Shown here: one piece after another, positions 46,939 through 56,770 of the stretch | Layout of the letters: the number at the start of each line of letters is the position of its first letter | Position numbering within the stretch: position 1 is the stretch's first letter | Source of the DNA: Elizabethkingia bruuniana | GTDB taxonomy: Bacteria > Bacteroidota > Bacteroidia > Flavobacteriales > Weeksellaceae | Length of the DNA: 64,000 bases | Reading direction: 5' to 3' | Assembly: GCF_002024805.1 (NCBI RefSeq) | Contig: NZ_CP014337.1 | Span: forward strand, 2,728,001-2,792,000 | The notes under the pieces: model-generated | Told to the model about the DNA's origin: nothing | What the model saw: only the letters and a program-made list of their open reading frames with translations | The model's database searches: none | Translations under genes and position numbers: made by a program

Positions 46939-46952
46939 ATACCAGTTGGTAT
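46939..46952 (-). promoter_or_regulatory. TetR-type operator at the regulator's own promoter
   Basis: ATACC-AGTT-GGTAT, extended to TATACC..GGTATA, 40 bp upstream of the preferred tetR start. This indicates autoregulation. Confidence 0.85.
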
Positions 46953-47098
46953 ATTTTAAAAAAGAATTATCTCTTTGTTGATCCATAATAATTATTTACT
47001 TATTGTAAATCAGAGAATAAAATTAAATTCTTGCCATAGGACAATATAAGTTGAATCTGATATTGAATAATTTTATTATCTCAAAAAAAATATCTGTT

Positions 47099-47668
47099 AT
47101 GCGTAAGTTAATTTTCATTGTACACACCTCTCTGGATGGCTATATTGCTAATACAGACGGAAGTTTTGATGGTTTAAATCCCGGCAGTAATAATCTGGAT
47201 TATGTTTGCAGTATTGCTGAAGATGCTGATACAATTCTCGCAGGGCGAACAACTTTTCAGCTGCTGAACACTTATTGGCCAGATGCATTTAAAAAGCCTG
47301 AAGCCAGCCTTTCCGAAGTGCGTTATTCAACATGGTACAACTCCACCCGGAAAGTAATTGCATCCAGAACAATAGATGCTCCGGACAAAAGTACAGCAAT
47401 CATACACAAGGATATACCAGAATACATAAGGAAACTAAAACAGAAAAAAGGCAAATCCATTGTCATATTCGGAAGTCCGGCACTGTTCCAATCCATATTA
47501 CCATTTGATCTTATAGACGAATATCACATTATTCTGTATCCTGTAATTTTAGGAGATGGCATTCCGTTATTTAAAGGAAACTATGACAGACAGGAATTCT
47601 TTTTCTCAGGGATTACACCATTAGCTAATGGCGAAGTTGCTTTAAAATGTCTTACCGGTAAACACTAG
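47099..47668 (+). CDS. Dihydrofolate reductase family protein (RibD C-terminal type)
   Basis: 189 aa from ATG 47099 (MRKLIFIVHTSLDGYIANTD); an upstream extension is open but not family-like. The pattern SLDGYIA, DTILAGRTTFQ, KSIVIFGSPALFQSILPFDL and LIDEYHIILYPVILGDGIPL is that of the DHFR/RibD-C superfamily used by small NADPH-dependent reductases. The substrate is unknown. Confidence 0.88.
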   Translation: MRKLIFIVHTSLDGYIANTDGSFDGLNPGSNNLDYVCSIAEDADTILAGRTTFQLLNTYWPDAFKKPEASLSEVRYSTWYNSTRKVIASRTIDAPDKSTAIIHKDIPEYIRKLKQKKGKSIVIFGSPALFQSILPFDLIDEYHIILYPVILGDGIPLFKGNYDRQEFFFSGITPLANGEVALKCLTGKH

Positions 47669-47746
47669 ATTCTTTATTAATAATATATCTTTGGCAAGAA
47701 AAAGCAGGATAAATTTATCTGCAAAAAATACCTGTCAATTTTTCGG

Positions 47747-47778
47747 TTGTCCGTCTGGTACTGTACCCGATAACTTTG
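47747..47778 (+). promoter_or_regulatory. Promoter of ada
   Basis: TAACTTTG at 47771-47778 matches TAnnTTTG, with TTG at 47747-47749, 21 bp upstream. The ada ATG is 15 bp downstream. Confidence 0.6.
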
Positions 47779-47793
47779 TATAAAATTAAAATT

Positions 47794-48843
47794 ATGGAAC
47801 TGACCAAAGATATTATGTACAAGGCGATCGTCTCTAAAGACATCTCTTTTGAAGGTATATTTTTTACAGCCGTAAAAACAACCGGCATATTTTGCAGGCC
47901 TTCCTGTACCGCACGAAAGCCTAAAATAGAAAATGTAGATTTTTTCACAAACGTGAAAGACTGCATTACGAGTGGCTACAGACCATGTAAGGTATGCAAA
48001 CCTATGGAACAGCTTCATCAGGTTCCTGAAGACATTCAGAAAATAATGGATGAGCTTCAGCAGGATCCTTCTCTAAAATTTAAGGATTTCGATCTCAAAA
48101 AGCGAGGAATGGAACCCAGCAGCATACGGAGGTGGTTTCTAAAAAATTATGGAATAACTTTTCATGCATATCAGAGGATGTTCAGAATAAATTCTGCTTT
48201 CAAAAAAATTCAAAGTGGTGAAAGCATCACTCATTCTGCATACGATGCAGGTTTTGAATCTTTAAGCGGATTTGGAGATTCTTTTAAAAACATTTTTGGT
48301 GTATCTCCCAAAAAAGGAAAAGAACAGAATATTATCGATCTCCAAAGAATTGAAACACCTCTGGGAACTATGATTGCCTGTGCGACTGAAAAAGGTATTT
48401 GTTTGTTGGAATTTAGTGACCGGAAAATGTTGGAAACCGAACTGAAAACGATTGCAAAAATTCATAATGCTGTAATTGTACAGGGATATAATAAATTCTT
48501 CAAGGAACTGGAAAACCAGCTACAGGAATACTTTTCCAGAAAAAGAACAATATTCTCGGTTCCGCTGCATCCACTGGGATCAGAGTTTCAGAATAAAGTA
48601 TGGAAAATTCTTCAGGATATCCCTTATGGAATTACAAAATCTTATAAAGAACAGTCTATTGCCATCAGCAGTCCTGAAAGCGTCCGTGCTGTAGCCAATG
48701 CCAATGGGATGAACAGAATTTCTATCCTTATTCCGTGTCACAGAGTTATTGGTTCGGACGGAAACCTTACCGGTTATGGCGGCGGTATCTGGCGAAAGAA
48801 ATATCTTCTGGAAATGGAAAGAGGAGAACAATCACTTTTTTAG
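47794..48843 (+). CDS. ada: Bifunctional Ada methyltransferase/transcriptional activator
   Basis: 349 aa from ATG 47794 (MELTKDIMYKAIVSKDISFE). The N-terminal zinc/methyl-acceptor box has C34 and C38 (FCRPSC) and C65/C68 (PCKVC). The middle is an AraC-type HTH (PSSIRRWFLKNYGITFHAYQ). The C-terminal O6-methylguanine transferase has the acceptor motif IPCHRVIG. It repairs alkylated DNA and activates adaptive-response genes once methylated. Full length for the family. The methyltransferase frame at 48893 follows after 49 bp. Confidence 0.92.
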   Translation: MELTKDIMYKAIVSKDISFEGIFFTAVKTTGIFCRPSCTARKPKIENVDFFTNVKDCITSGYRPCKVCKPMEQLHQVPEDIQKIMDELQQDPSLKFKDFDLKKRGMEPSSIRRWFLKNYGITFHAYQRMFRINSAFKKIQSGESITHSAYDAGFESLSGFGDSFKNIFGVSPKKGKEQNIIDLQRIETPLGTMIACATEKGICLLEFSDRKMLETELKTIAKIHNAVIVQGYNKFFKELENQLQEYFSRKRTIFSVPLHPLGSEFQNKVWKILQDIPYGITKSYKEQSIAISSPESVRAVANANGMNRISILIPCHRVIGSDGNLTGYGGGIWRKKYLLEMERGEQSLF

Positions 48844-48892
48844 TTTATACTTTTGCCGGATTCCGTACATTTGATTTATAAGATTACATGAT

Positions 48893-49513
48893 ATGGAAGA
48901 TTCAACTAGAAAAAATCATTGGGAAACCGTTTATGAAACCAAAAATCCGGATCAGGTAAGTTGGACACAAGAAGTTCCAAAAACATCACTGGATTTTATA
49001 CATTCATTCGGGCCAGACAAAACCGCATCCATAATTGATATTGGAGGTGGTGATAGTAATTTAGTCGATTTCCTCCTTCATGAAGGTTATGAAAATATCT
49101 CTGTACTGGATATTTCTGCAAAAGCATTGGAAAGAGCAAAAATGCGTCTCGGAAAAGATGCTGAAAAAGTAAAATGGATAGTAAGTGACATCACCAATTT
49201 CGCTCCTGAAATCCATTATGATATCTGGCACGACAGGGCTACTTTTCATTTTCTGACAACCCCGGAACAGATTGCAAAATATATAAGCATCGCTGAGCGT
49301 TATGTTACCGGCTATATGATTATCGGAACATTTTCTGTAAACGGACCCACCAAATGAAGCGGGTTAGAAATTAAACAATATGATGAAGAATCTTTGTCTC
49401 TAAAACTGGAAGATAAATTTGATAAACTAAACTGTATGACCGAAAACCATACAACTCCTTTCAACACATCGCAGAACTTTATATTCTGTAGTTTTAAAAA
49501 ACGAACAAATTAA
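48893..49513 (+). pseudogene. Class I SAM-dependent methyltransferase with internal TGA
   Basis: The frame is 207 codons. Residues 1-154 carry the methyltransferase core: NHWETVYETKNPDQVSW, the SAM-binding SIIDIGGGDSNLVDFLL, VLDISAKALERAK and WHDRATFHFL. A TGA at 49355-49357 (codon 155) interrupts GPTK/SGLEIKQY, where this family has a conserved Cys (KCSGL). The frame then continues in full to FIFCSFKKRTN and TAA 49511-49513. One change (TGC or TGT to TGA) explains the break. Selenocysteine insertion is possible in principle, but no SECIS-like hairpin is evident just after the TGA. Confidence 0.75.
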
Positions 49514-49524
49514 TAATCAATTTT

Positions 49525-51105
49525 TTATCCGGCTGCTACATCATCCAGGTGTTTTATGTACAAAGAGGGTGAGACAGAAACTTCCTTTTTGAATACAGTT
49601 GCAAATTTATTCGGAGAGGAAAAACCCGCTTCTTCTGCTAATGTGGCCACTTTATACTTTCTGTAATGTGGTATTTTTTCAAGCTTAAACACTATATACT
49701 TTATCCGTAATTCATTGATATAGTTATTAAAGTCTTTTTTCTTGTAGGTATTGATGATATAAGAAATATACCGGGTATTCGCTCCACAATAAGTTGCCAG
49801 ATAAGAAAGCGAGATATTTTTCTTTGTAAATAATGTAGAGTTTTCGAACTCCCGCAGACGCAATAGTAATTTCTGTTCTGTAGCATGCGTCATTATTATT
49901 CCTGTTTCGCTATCATCTGTTTCAGCAGTCTTCAACTCCGATATACTGACTGTTACAGCAGAGTCGTTATGAATTTCCTTTGGCTTATTCTTTTCGGAAA
50001 TTTTCATTTTCAAAACGCGGTTAAATCTGGTAAATGTCGTTTTAAAATTTTCCCTGTACTGGGTAAAGTAGATTATATTGATCATTAAGACCAAACATAT
50101 CACTATAATAATCCAGTTTTTAACATGATTTTTCTGCTGAAGGATATTATTTTTTTTATCCATTTTTTGGTAGAAATCATTGATAAACATACTGGATCTG
50201 TTTGTAAGAAGGTCTGTTACCGAATCTCTTTTCTCTTGTATTACTGCAAGTCCTTCTACATCCTGCACAATAGTATAATACCGGTGAAAAGTATCATATA
50301 CTTCATTCTTTAGCTGAAGACAATTTGATTTATTGGCTATTGCCGAAGCCAATTCCACATATTTTTTAGCCTGCTTCAGGTTATCTTTATTCAGATACAC
50401 CCTTGCCAGTCCATTGCATATAAAACCTTTAATGCAATAATCCGGCATACTCTTCGCCAAATTCCGAGCTTTCCGATAATGCCGGAGTGAAGTATCCAAC
50501 TCATTCAGATGATAGTAATTCAGCCCTAAAATTTGTTCGTTACTAGCCTCCGAGAAATCATCATGATACCCTGATGTGTTGAAGAATTGCTGTGATTTCA
50601 GTACACTCTCTATCGATTTTCTGTAATCTTTTTTTTCAATTTGATAATAAGCAATTTCCTGCCACATCAAGCCATTTATGGAACCTGTAACATTTTTATT
50701 ATGTATTATTTTACTGGTATTAAAAGCTTTATCCATATATTTTTGGGAATGGCTATAGAGCTTTAGAATGCGATACTGGGTTGCCAGAAAAATGTAAACC
50801 TGAGCTTTCCATTCAATCAGATTTGTCTGTTCTATAGTTTCTTCAGCCTTCAGAGCATATTCTATACATTTACCAATATCTCCGGACCGGTGGTAAAGGA
50901 GAGCAGAAAGCATAAGACTCTTCGTCTTTAACAATGGTGTTTCTGCTTTTACATACAAAGAATCTGCTGCCTTCAATGCTTTCAGGAAGTCATTCTGTGA
51001 CGTCATCAGAATTGTTTTATCATATACAATCGTACTGCCATTTTTATTTTGGGCATATGATAAAACTATTAAGAAATAGAAAACTGCTAAAACAACCTTC
51101 CTCAT
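49525..51105 (-). CDS. TPR-containing AraC family regulator
   Basis: 526 aa. A signal peptide (about 1-18) is followed by extracytoplasmic TPR repeats (residues 35-300), a single membrane helix (about 328-348, WIIIVICLVLMINIIYF) and a cytoplasmic C-terminal AraC HTH (ISLSYLATYCGANTRYISYI and VATLAEEAGFSSPNKFATVF). This transmembrane one-component layout is common in Flavobacteriia. It may respond to an envelope signal; its divergence-free position upstream of the lipoprotein operon suggests a link. Confidence 0.85.
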   Translation of the reverse strand: MRKVVLAVFYFLIVLSYAQNKNGSTIVYDKTILMTSQNDFLKALKAADSLYVKAETPLLKTKSLMLSALLYHRSGDIGKCIEYALKAEETIEQTNLIEWKAQVYIFLATQYRILKLYSHSQKYMDKAFNTSKIIHNKNVTGSINGLMWQEIAYYQIEKKDYRKSIESVLKSQQFFNTSGYHDDFSEASNEQILGLNYYHLNELDTSLRHYRKARNLAKSMPDYCIKGFICNGLARVYLNKDNLKQAKKYVELASAIANKSNCLQLKNEVYDTFHRYYTIVQDVEGLAVIQEKRDSVTDLLTNRSSMFINDFYQKMDKKNNILQQKNHVKNWIIIVICLVLMINIIYFTQYRENFKTTFTRFNRVLKMKISEKNKPKEIHNDSAVTVSISELKTAETDDSETGIIMTHATEQKLLLRLREFENSTLFTKKNISLSYLATYCGANTRYISYIINTYKKKDFNNYINELRIKYIVFKLEKIPHYRKYKVATLAEEAGFSSPNKFATVFKKEVSVSPSLYIKHLDDVAAG

Positions 51106-51650
51106 ATTTAGTCAATTAGCATTTAAATTTAATTTCAGACGAATAAGAATTTATTATTAATAAAATAACAATACTCATTACCTTATAGGACAGCACTCCA
51201 TATAGATGAGAAAATTGAAAAATATATTATTACTAAATCGAAAATTGTGGAAATATTAATACACTACACATTTTTAATCTGTATATGAATATATATAGTA
51301 TAACTGAGAATCCCTGCCTACTATAGATCCGCAACAATAAATCTAGGAATTATAATATTCAAAAAAATAATTCATTTATAATTAAAATTACAAAATATTA
51401 AAAATTTCAGTATAAAAACAGAATTATTTTCACCTGATTATTCTAAAAATAAAATTTGTAAAAGAATAGATGCCCACCTTCAGTAATCGAATAACAATAG
51501 TTTTCGGATACTGATTATTTTCCAGCGATATTCATACCAACAATTGCAAAAACGGGACAACCTGATAAAATTCTGGTTGCCCGCTAAAACTGTCACCCAG
51601 TTTATAAACAAATGATGATGAAATTATTAATTGATATATTAATTGTGTTT
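51106..51650. other. AT-rich intergenic region without recognised gene
   Basis: 545 bp between two minus-strand genes. A GGGACAACC/GGTTGCCC imperfect hairpin at about 51554-51585 and an AAACTG/CAGTTT hairpin at about 51586-51604 may end the lipoprotein gene. The AT-rich remainder presumably holds the promoter of the TPR-AraC gene, but no clear boxes are seen. Confidence 0.4.
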
Positions 51651-53384
51651 TTATGTATTAGGCACAGATAAACGTCTTACACAGCGTACAGAGCGCCCTT
51701 CGGTTTTTGCAGCATTTTTTATTTCCGAATTACTCCAGCCAACCAAAAATGCAAGCCTGAAATATCTGATATAATAGAAATTTGCATTGGAAGTACTCGC
51801 CGCTGTACTGGTTCCGTAATAAGCAGAACCTGCACCCAACAAACCTGCTACCAATCCTACGGGAGAGTCACTAATAGAAGAACCTAGAAATCCAGGTGTT
51901 GTGCGATAGCCATACAAAGGAATAAAAAGATTCTGAGATTTTTCCGGATAGGAAGTATTGACACTATTCCCGGCATCCAGATTCCAAACAGCACTATAAA
52001 CAGCACCTACCAGCAGACCATAGTTTTCATTCTTCTGATCAGGATCTCCGAGCAAGCTATACTCATCACTTGTCGGCATACGCCATGTATTTTCAGGATA
52101 AATTTTGGAACACGGATCTACGTTATCAGAAGAAGAACCTGTAGGAGTTGCTGACATCCAGTTCCAATAATCTAAATCTTTATCAGGATCCGAATATTCA
52201 TTGTTAACTTTCAATCTGTATTGATCGGACTGAGAGGTATTGTACGTAAGATTAGTACGTGCCCATAACAACCCCTTCACTTTTACTCCGGATTCTATCA
52301 ACTGAGCGTTAATGTTATATCTGCTTGATAAAACTGGTGTAAATGCCACATTACTATAGGGTACAATACTATTGGTAAAACTTCTGGTAGTGTTATTATC
52401 CATTGTAATATCCAACTGTCCCAGCCTTAGTCTAAGATTATTAGCGGGCACAAATGTACCGCTTACCGTATAAAAAGTTGCCGTTTTAGTTGCACCAGCT
52501 GCACCTCCGGCTCCGGCTTTGTTTATCATATTAGCTGCAGTAACAGCCGGAACATCTTGTAAGTTGGAATACTGAGCAGTAAACAAATTAAGGTCTCCTA
52601 TTTTTATAATCCCGGCAAAATTATTTCCTGTTCCTGTTCCTACTTCCAGAGTGGATGTATTGTTGATGCTACCAAACATTCCTCTGGTGTCTAAGTTTAC
52701 ATCTATACGGGAAGTATAATGCTTGAACACTATATTCAGATTATTTTGCCCGTATTGGGTACTTACAACTCCCTGATTGTATAAGATATCTTTATTAGCA
52801 AGTGTACTTCCGGATACCATTCCCGTCGATGTATTTACCGTAGGAGATATCGTAGAATTAGTAGAAATAATATACCATTTGTACAGCTTACCTCCATCTA
52901 CCTGGATACTCGGAGCCGTTCCGGCTGTCCCGTCTACATCTTTTACAAGAGCATTGCTTACCGCATCATAAACTAACAAACGGTATTTAATGCCGTTTTG
53001 CATTGGTGTATTGGCTGCGAGTACACGTGCACCAGAAGAAAAGGATGATGCAGTGGCTGCTAATACAGAATTTCCAGAAGCTGTTTGTCCTTCAGCTCTT
53101 GTGATAACATCAAAGCCTCCAACAGATATTATTTCATTTTTAGCCAAAGCTGTCATCGGAGAAAAGCCTCCTGTTCTATTATTTACAGAAGCAGCGGCAA
53201 TATTGGCAACACTAGCCTCTTCTGCAATCCCTTCAATATTAAAAGTTAAAACTGTGCCCTCTGCAGGCTTAGGTACAGGGTTCACAGGACTTTCGTCTCT
53301 GGACGAACATGAGATAAAAAGAGTTGTTATGATACTTAATACTGTTAGTCTGTTTATCTTGTTCAGGATATAAATATTTTTCAT
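51651..53384 (-). CDS. Fimbrillin-like surface lipoprotein with FISUMP-type C-terminus
   Basis: 577 aa from ATG 53384; the 16 codons before it in the longer frame are not used. Lipobox FISC gives the acylated Cys at about residue 26. An N-terminal Ig-like/fimbrillin-type region (about 40-380) leads to a C-terminal FISUMP-like domain with the WNWMSATP, NTWRMPTSDEYSLL and RSVRCVRRL motifs. Such proteins are outer-surface or fimbrial components in Bacteroidota. It is preceded by a 71-aa peptide gene and may be controlled by the divergent AraC regulator. Confidence 0.75.
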   Translation of the reverse strand: MKNIYILNKINRLTVLSIITTLFISCSSRDESPVNPVPKPAEGTVLTFNIEGIAEEASVANIAAASVNNRTGGFSPMTALAKNEIISVGGFDVITRAEGQTASGNSVLAATASSFSSGARVLAANTPMQNGIKYRLLVYDAVSNALVKDVDGTAGTAPSIQVDGGKLYKWYIISTNSTISPTVNTSTGMVSGSTLANKDILYNQGVVSTQYGQNNLNIVFKHYTSRIDVNLDTRGMFGSINNTSTLEVGTGTGNNFAGIIKIGDLNLFTAQYSNLQDVPAVTAANMINKAGAGGAAGATKTATFYTVSGTFVPANNLRLRLGQLDITMDNNTTRSFTNSIVPYSNVAFTPVLSSRYNINAQLIESGVKVKGLLWARTNLTYNTSQSDQYRLKVNNEYSDPDKDLDYWNWMSATPTGSSSDNVDPCSKIYPENTWRMPTSDEYSLLGDPDQKNENYGLLVGAVYSAVWNLDAGNSVNTSYPEKSQNLFIPLYGYRTTPGFLGSSISDSPVGLVAGLLGAGSAYYGTSTAASTSNANFYYIRYFRLAFLVGWSNSEIKNAAKTEGRSVRCVRRLSVPNT

Positions 53385-53459
53385 ATTATTCGGTGTTTGT
53401 TTGTGGATTGTAATAATTGTTGACTTCATCACTACAAAAGCATGTTTCTGTAATATATT

Positions 53460-53675
53460 TTAAAGATCAAAATTCTTATCACCTACATTCCCGTTGTCGT
53501 TCCAGTCATCGATCTGAGGTGTACCAGGCGATGCTGCATCTCCCGGATTTAATGTTGCAGAGCTTGCTGCAATTCCGGCTTCCATTTCAATATAAATTAC
53601 TTTCAATTCAGGGTAGACATAGCAAGCTTTCTCACCGATTGTAGTTGTTTCATTTTTTAAAGTGTTTTTTCTCAT
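53460..53675 (-). CDS. Small acidic peptide preceding the fimbrillin-like gene
   Basis: 71 aa. Residues 1-28 are mixed, and the second half contains IEMEAGIAASSATLNPGD and then an acidic Asn/Asp-rich tail (DDWNDNGNVGDKNFDL). No signal peptide is clear. It is the first gene of the lipoprotein unit, 75 bp upstream of it. I recognise the general type (short peptides next to Bacteroidota surface lipoproteins) but not a function. Confidence 0.6.
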   Translation of the reverse strand: MRKNTLKNETTTIGEKACYVYPELKVIYIEMEAGIAASSATLNPGDAASPGTPQIDDWNDNGNVGDKNFDL

Positions 53676-54244
53676 TCAGATTTGGTTTGATTCATTAAAT
53701 TCTGTTGTCTGTTTGTAAAAGCAATAGGTGTTTAAAATATATTTTAAGCACTCCGCCTGCATTACAAAACTAGAATGACCAATTCCCTTAAAGAAGTGTT
53801 AGTATTACCATAATGCGCAAAACGGTAACAGCATAAAACAATACAAAACCTTGAAAAACAACACGTTAAAAACATAAAAAAAGAACTTCAAAAGCATTAC
53901 ACAGTAATCTTTATAAAATATCATAATTCGGAAAACGAAAAGTTTTAACATATAACACTAAAGATGTAAGGCAGAAATTATTCAGAAATAGGAATAAACT
54001 TTATTAACAATATACTTTTGAAAAACCGGAAATTGTTACATCTGTATATAAACTGAAACGCTGGTCTCTGAATCCTGCTAAAATCCTTCATAGTCACGAT
54101 TAACAAAAGAGTTCTTTTTGTTCCTACACAAGAGTGGATAATTTGTGCTTTTTTAGAAGAAATCACACAAACAGGAATAATAAAAATGTATTTCGCTGAT
54201 ATTCTGAAAATAAATAAATATTTTTGTAGTACTAAGTTTTCCGG
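53676..54244. other. Divergent intergenic region, lipoprotein operon / AraC gene
   Basis: 569 bp, AT-rich, with no gene of credible length. It must hold both divergent promoters. No clear TAnnTTTG box with a matching TTG, and no repeat or RNA, was found. Confidence 0.4.
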
Positions 54245-55138
54245 ATGGAAAGGGATTTCATTTCATTTTTAACGCTACAGGATGCTCTCGAAATATTAAA
54301 GCTGCAGGTTATCAACAAAGATATCCTCACTTATGACCTGACCAAACAGGACTACCATCTTGAAGAAAACTCTTTATACAGATCCGATTCCTTTTGTGTG
54401 ATATTGGTAAAGTCTGGTGTTGTCAGCTATATTTCAAATGGTGAATACCTTACACTTTATGCCGGAGATATACTATTCTCCCCAATACTGGAAACTTTTT
54501 CTATTGAGTATCTATCCGATGACTATGTCGCTTCGTATATTCTTTTTACAGAAAAACCCATTACCCAGGCAGGTTTCAATTATCACAATCTGTTAAAAGA
54601 ACTCAGACAGGGAGATTCGTTAATTATCAACGGTCAACCCGGATTATTTGCACGGATGAAGTTTCATATCGGAGAGATAAGCCGGCTGAACAACAATACA
54701 CTTCAGGAATACTTTATGGAAGATATGATTTCACATCATTTCTCAATAATCCTGTTCGAATTGTCGAATTACATAAAAAAAGACGGATATTCCAGAAATC
54801 TACTGTCCAGAGATGAAGAGATTACAACAAATTTTTTCACACTGGTAAAAGAAAAATACAGATTCGAGCATAGTGTACAGTTTTATGCAGAACAGTTATT
54901 TATCACACGGAAATATCTAAGTAAGGTTATAAAAAAAACAATGGACAAAACGCCTAAGGACATTATTAATCAAACAATTATTATAGAGTCTAAGCTTTTG
55001 TTAAAAAGAACAAATGCCAATATAAGTGAGGTAGCTGCTCTGGTTGGTTTTAGTGATCAGGCTATGTTTAGTAAGTTTTTCAAAAAACAGTCTGGAAAGT
55101 CTCCTTCAGAATACAAAATAGATGATAAAACATTTTAA
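54245..55138 (+). CDS. AraC family transcriptional regulator
   Basis: 297 aa. The N-terminal 170 residues are a cupin-like sensing domain (GEYLTLYAGDILFSPILETF). The C-terminal 100 are a double HTH: VQFYAEQLFITRKYLSKVIK and ISEVAALVGFSDQAMFSKFF, ending in FKKQSGKSPSEYK. It diverges from the lipoprotein operon and lies upstream of the RND efflux operon on the same strand, so it may control either. Confidence 0.88.
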   Translation: MERDFISFLTLQDALEILKLQVINKDILTYDLTKQDYHLEENSLYRSDSFCVILVKSGVVSYISNGEYLTLYAGDILFSPILETFSIEYLSDDYVASYILFTEKPITQAGFNYHNLLKELRQGDSLIINGQPGLFARMKFHIGEISRLNNNTLQEYFMEDMISHHFSIILFELSNYIKKDGYSRNLLSRDEEITTNFFTLVKEKYRFEHSVQFYAEQLFITRKYLSKVIKKTMDKTPKDIINQTIIIESKLLLKRTNANISEVAALVGFSDQAMFSKFFKKQSGKSPSEYKIDDKTF

Positions 55139-55594
55139 CTTATAATCAGATTATAACCAACACCAAAACAATACTAACACCACACAAACAAATCATTCCG
55201 GATAAATTTTAATAAGGCTAAAGCTATCAATAAGCCTTTCTTTTATATTAATTTTCCGTCATTTTCTACTTGTTGACATAAGGTTGTCACAGTCTGTACC
55301 TAATTTAGCAACTTAACAAAAACTTCCTATTTATGAAAACATCTTATTTTTCGTCGCTTTTCCATGTTTCTTATTTCACTTGTTCAAAAAGACCAATAAT
55401 GGTGCTTTTTTGACAGATTTTAAAACAAATCTAAATAACAAATCTTGCCAAACCACTATAAAAACAATTAATTAGAATAATTGATAATATTAATGGGTCA
55501 TAAAGTTAGGCGTCATTTTGACAAATTTAGTCGATTTTTGCACCTTTTTTTAAGCCTTTTTTAAGTCGAATTTTGCACACGTAAAAAAAACATT
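55139..55594. promoter_or_regulatory. Upstream region of the RND operon, with 15-bp direct repeats
   Basis: AGTCGATTTTTGCAC (55529-55543) is repeated as AGTCGAATTTTGCAC (55564-55578), 14/15 identical and 35 bp apart, just before the adaptor gene start at 55595. An inverted TGACA-N6-TGTCA lies near 55275-55290. A 26-codon frame at 55333-55413 (MKTSYFSSLFHVSY..) may be chance. The repeats suggest a regulator site or duplicated promoter boxes for the efflux operon. Confidence 0.5.
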
Positions 55595-56749
55595 ATGTAT
55601 AAGAATTTTATTTTAAAGTCGTCCTTCATCGTTTCTGTGGCTCTTATCCTGAGCAGCTGCAGCAAAGGCGGCGATAACCAAGCATACAACCAACAACCTC
55701 CAGAACTTCCAATAGGTATTATTTCTCAACAGGATGTAACTATTCCCCGTGAATATGCTGCATCAATAGAAGGAGTTTCCACAGTGGAAATCCGCCCGCA
55801 AGTATCGGGTTACCTTAGCCGGATTTTTGTAGATGAGGGTGATTATGTAAGAGCTGGACAGGCACTATTCAAAATCGAAGACCGTATTTTTCAGGAACAA
55901 TTGAGAAGTGCACAAGCCACTTTGATCTCTGCGAATGCAACTCTTGCGAATGCCAATATAGAACTAAACCGTAAAAGAGAGCTTGCCAAAAACAATATGG
56001 TCTCTCCTATTCAGGTAAAAGAAGCGGAAACCGCCTATAATTCAGCCAGAGGTAGCGTTAGCCAGGCGCAGGCAGCAATAGAGTCTGCGAAGATTAATCT
56101 TAACTTCTCTACAATTAAAGCACCTGTAAGCGGATATATCGGACGTTTCAAATACCGTATCGGAAGTTTGTTATCTCCTACCAATGCTGATCCTATTACA
56201 ATTTTATCAGATATCCATCAGATCTACGCTTATTTCAGTTTAAGTGAAAATGATTTTGTAAACTTCCAGAATCAGTACACAGGAAACTCTATTGAAGAAA
56301 AACTAAAAAACACGCCTCCTGTGAATCTTATTATGAGTAACGGCGGACAGTATGAAACTTCAGGTAGAATCAATGCTGTAGAAGGCCAGTTCAACAAAAT
56401 GACGGGGGCTATTACACTACGTGCTGTATTTGACAACTCAAAAGCAATCCTTAGAAGTGGAAATACAGGAAAAGTACTGTTGGAGCAGAAATATGACAAT
56501 GCTACATTGCTTCCTGTAGGTTCTACAATGATGATTCAGGATAAAGTATATGTTTTCTCTCTGGATAAGCAGAATAAAGCTATTCAGATTCCGGTGGAAG
56601 TAGCGGGTAAAGTCGGAACCAATTACATTGTAACCAGTGGACTTAAAGCAGGAGACCGTTATATTGTAACCGGCTTCGAGAGACTACAACCGGGAACACC
56701 TGTTGTTCCGCAAAAAGAGCAAAAGAAAGAACAGAAAAAAGCTCAGTAA
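55595..56749 (+). CDS. RND efflux periplasmic adaptor (AcrA/MexA type)
   Basis: 384 aa. A lipoprotein signal (LSSC, Cys about 22) anchors the adaptor in the inner membrane. The barrel-sandwich part (VSGYLSRIFVDEGDYVRAGQ), a coiled-coil hairpin (about 105-160) and beta-barrel follow; the end is very basic (KEQKKEQKKAQ). It links the RND pump to the outer-membrane channel. It is the first gene of the three-gene operon. Confidence 0.93.
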   Translation: MYKNFILKSSFIVSVALILSSCSKGGDNQAYNQQPPELPIGIISQQDVTIPREYAASIEGVSTVEIRPQVSGYLSRIFVDEGDYVRAGQALFKIEDRIFQEQLRSAQATLISANATLANANIELNRKRELAKNNMVSPIQVKEAETAYNSARGSVSQAQAAIESAKINLNFSTIKAPVSGYIGRFKYRIGSLLSPTNADPITILSDIHQIYAYFSLSENDFVNFQNQYTGNSIEEKLKNTPPVNLIMSNGGQYETSGRINAVEGQFNKMTGAITLRAVFDNSKAILRSGNTGKVLLEQKYDNATLLPVGSTMMIQDKVYVFSLDKQNKAIQIPVEVAGKVGTNYIVTSGLKAGDRYIVTGFERLQPGTPVVPQKEQKKEQKKAQ

Positions 56750-56770
56750 ATCGTTTTTTAAAAGTCAATT

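Noticed and set aside
49355..49357. Selenocysteine codon in the methyltransferase
   Set aside because: No SECIS-like hairpin is visible directly after the TGA, so a nonsense change is preferred; kept open only as a check.
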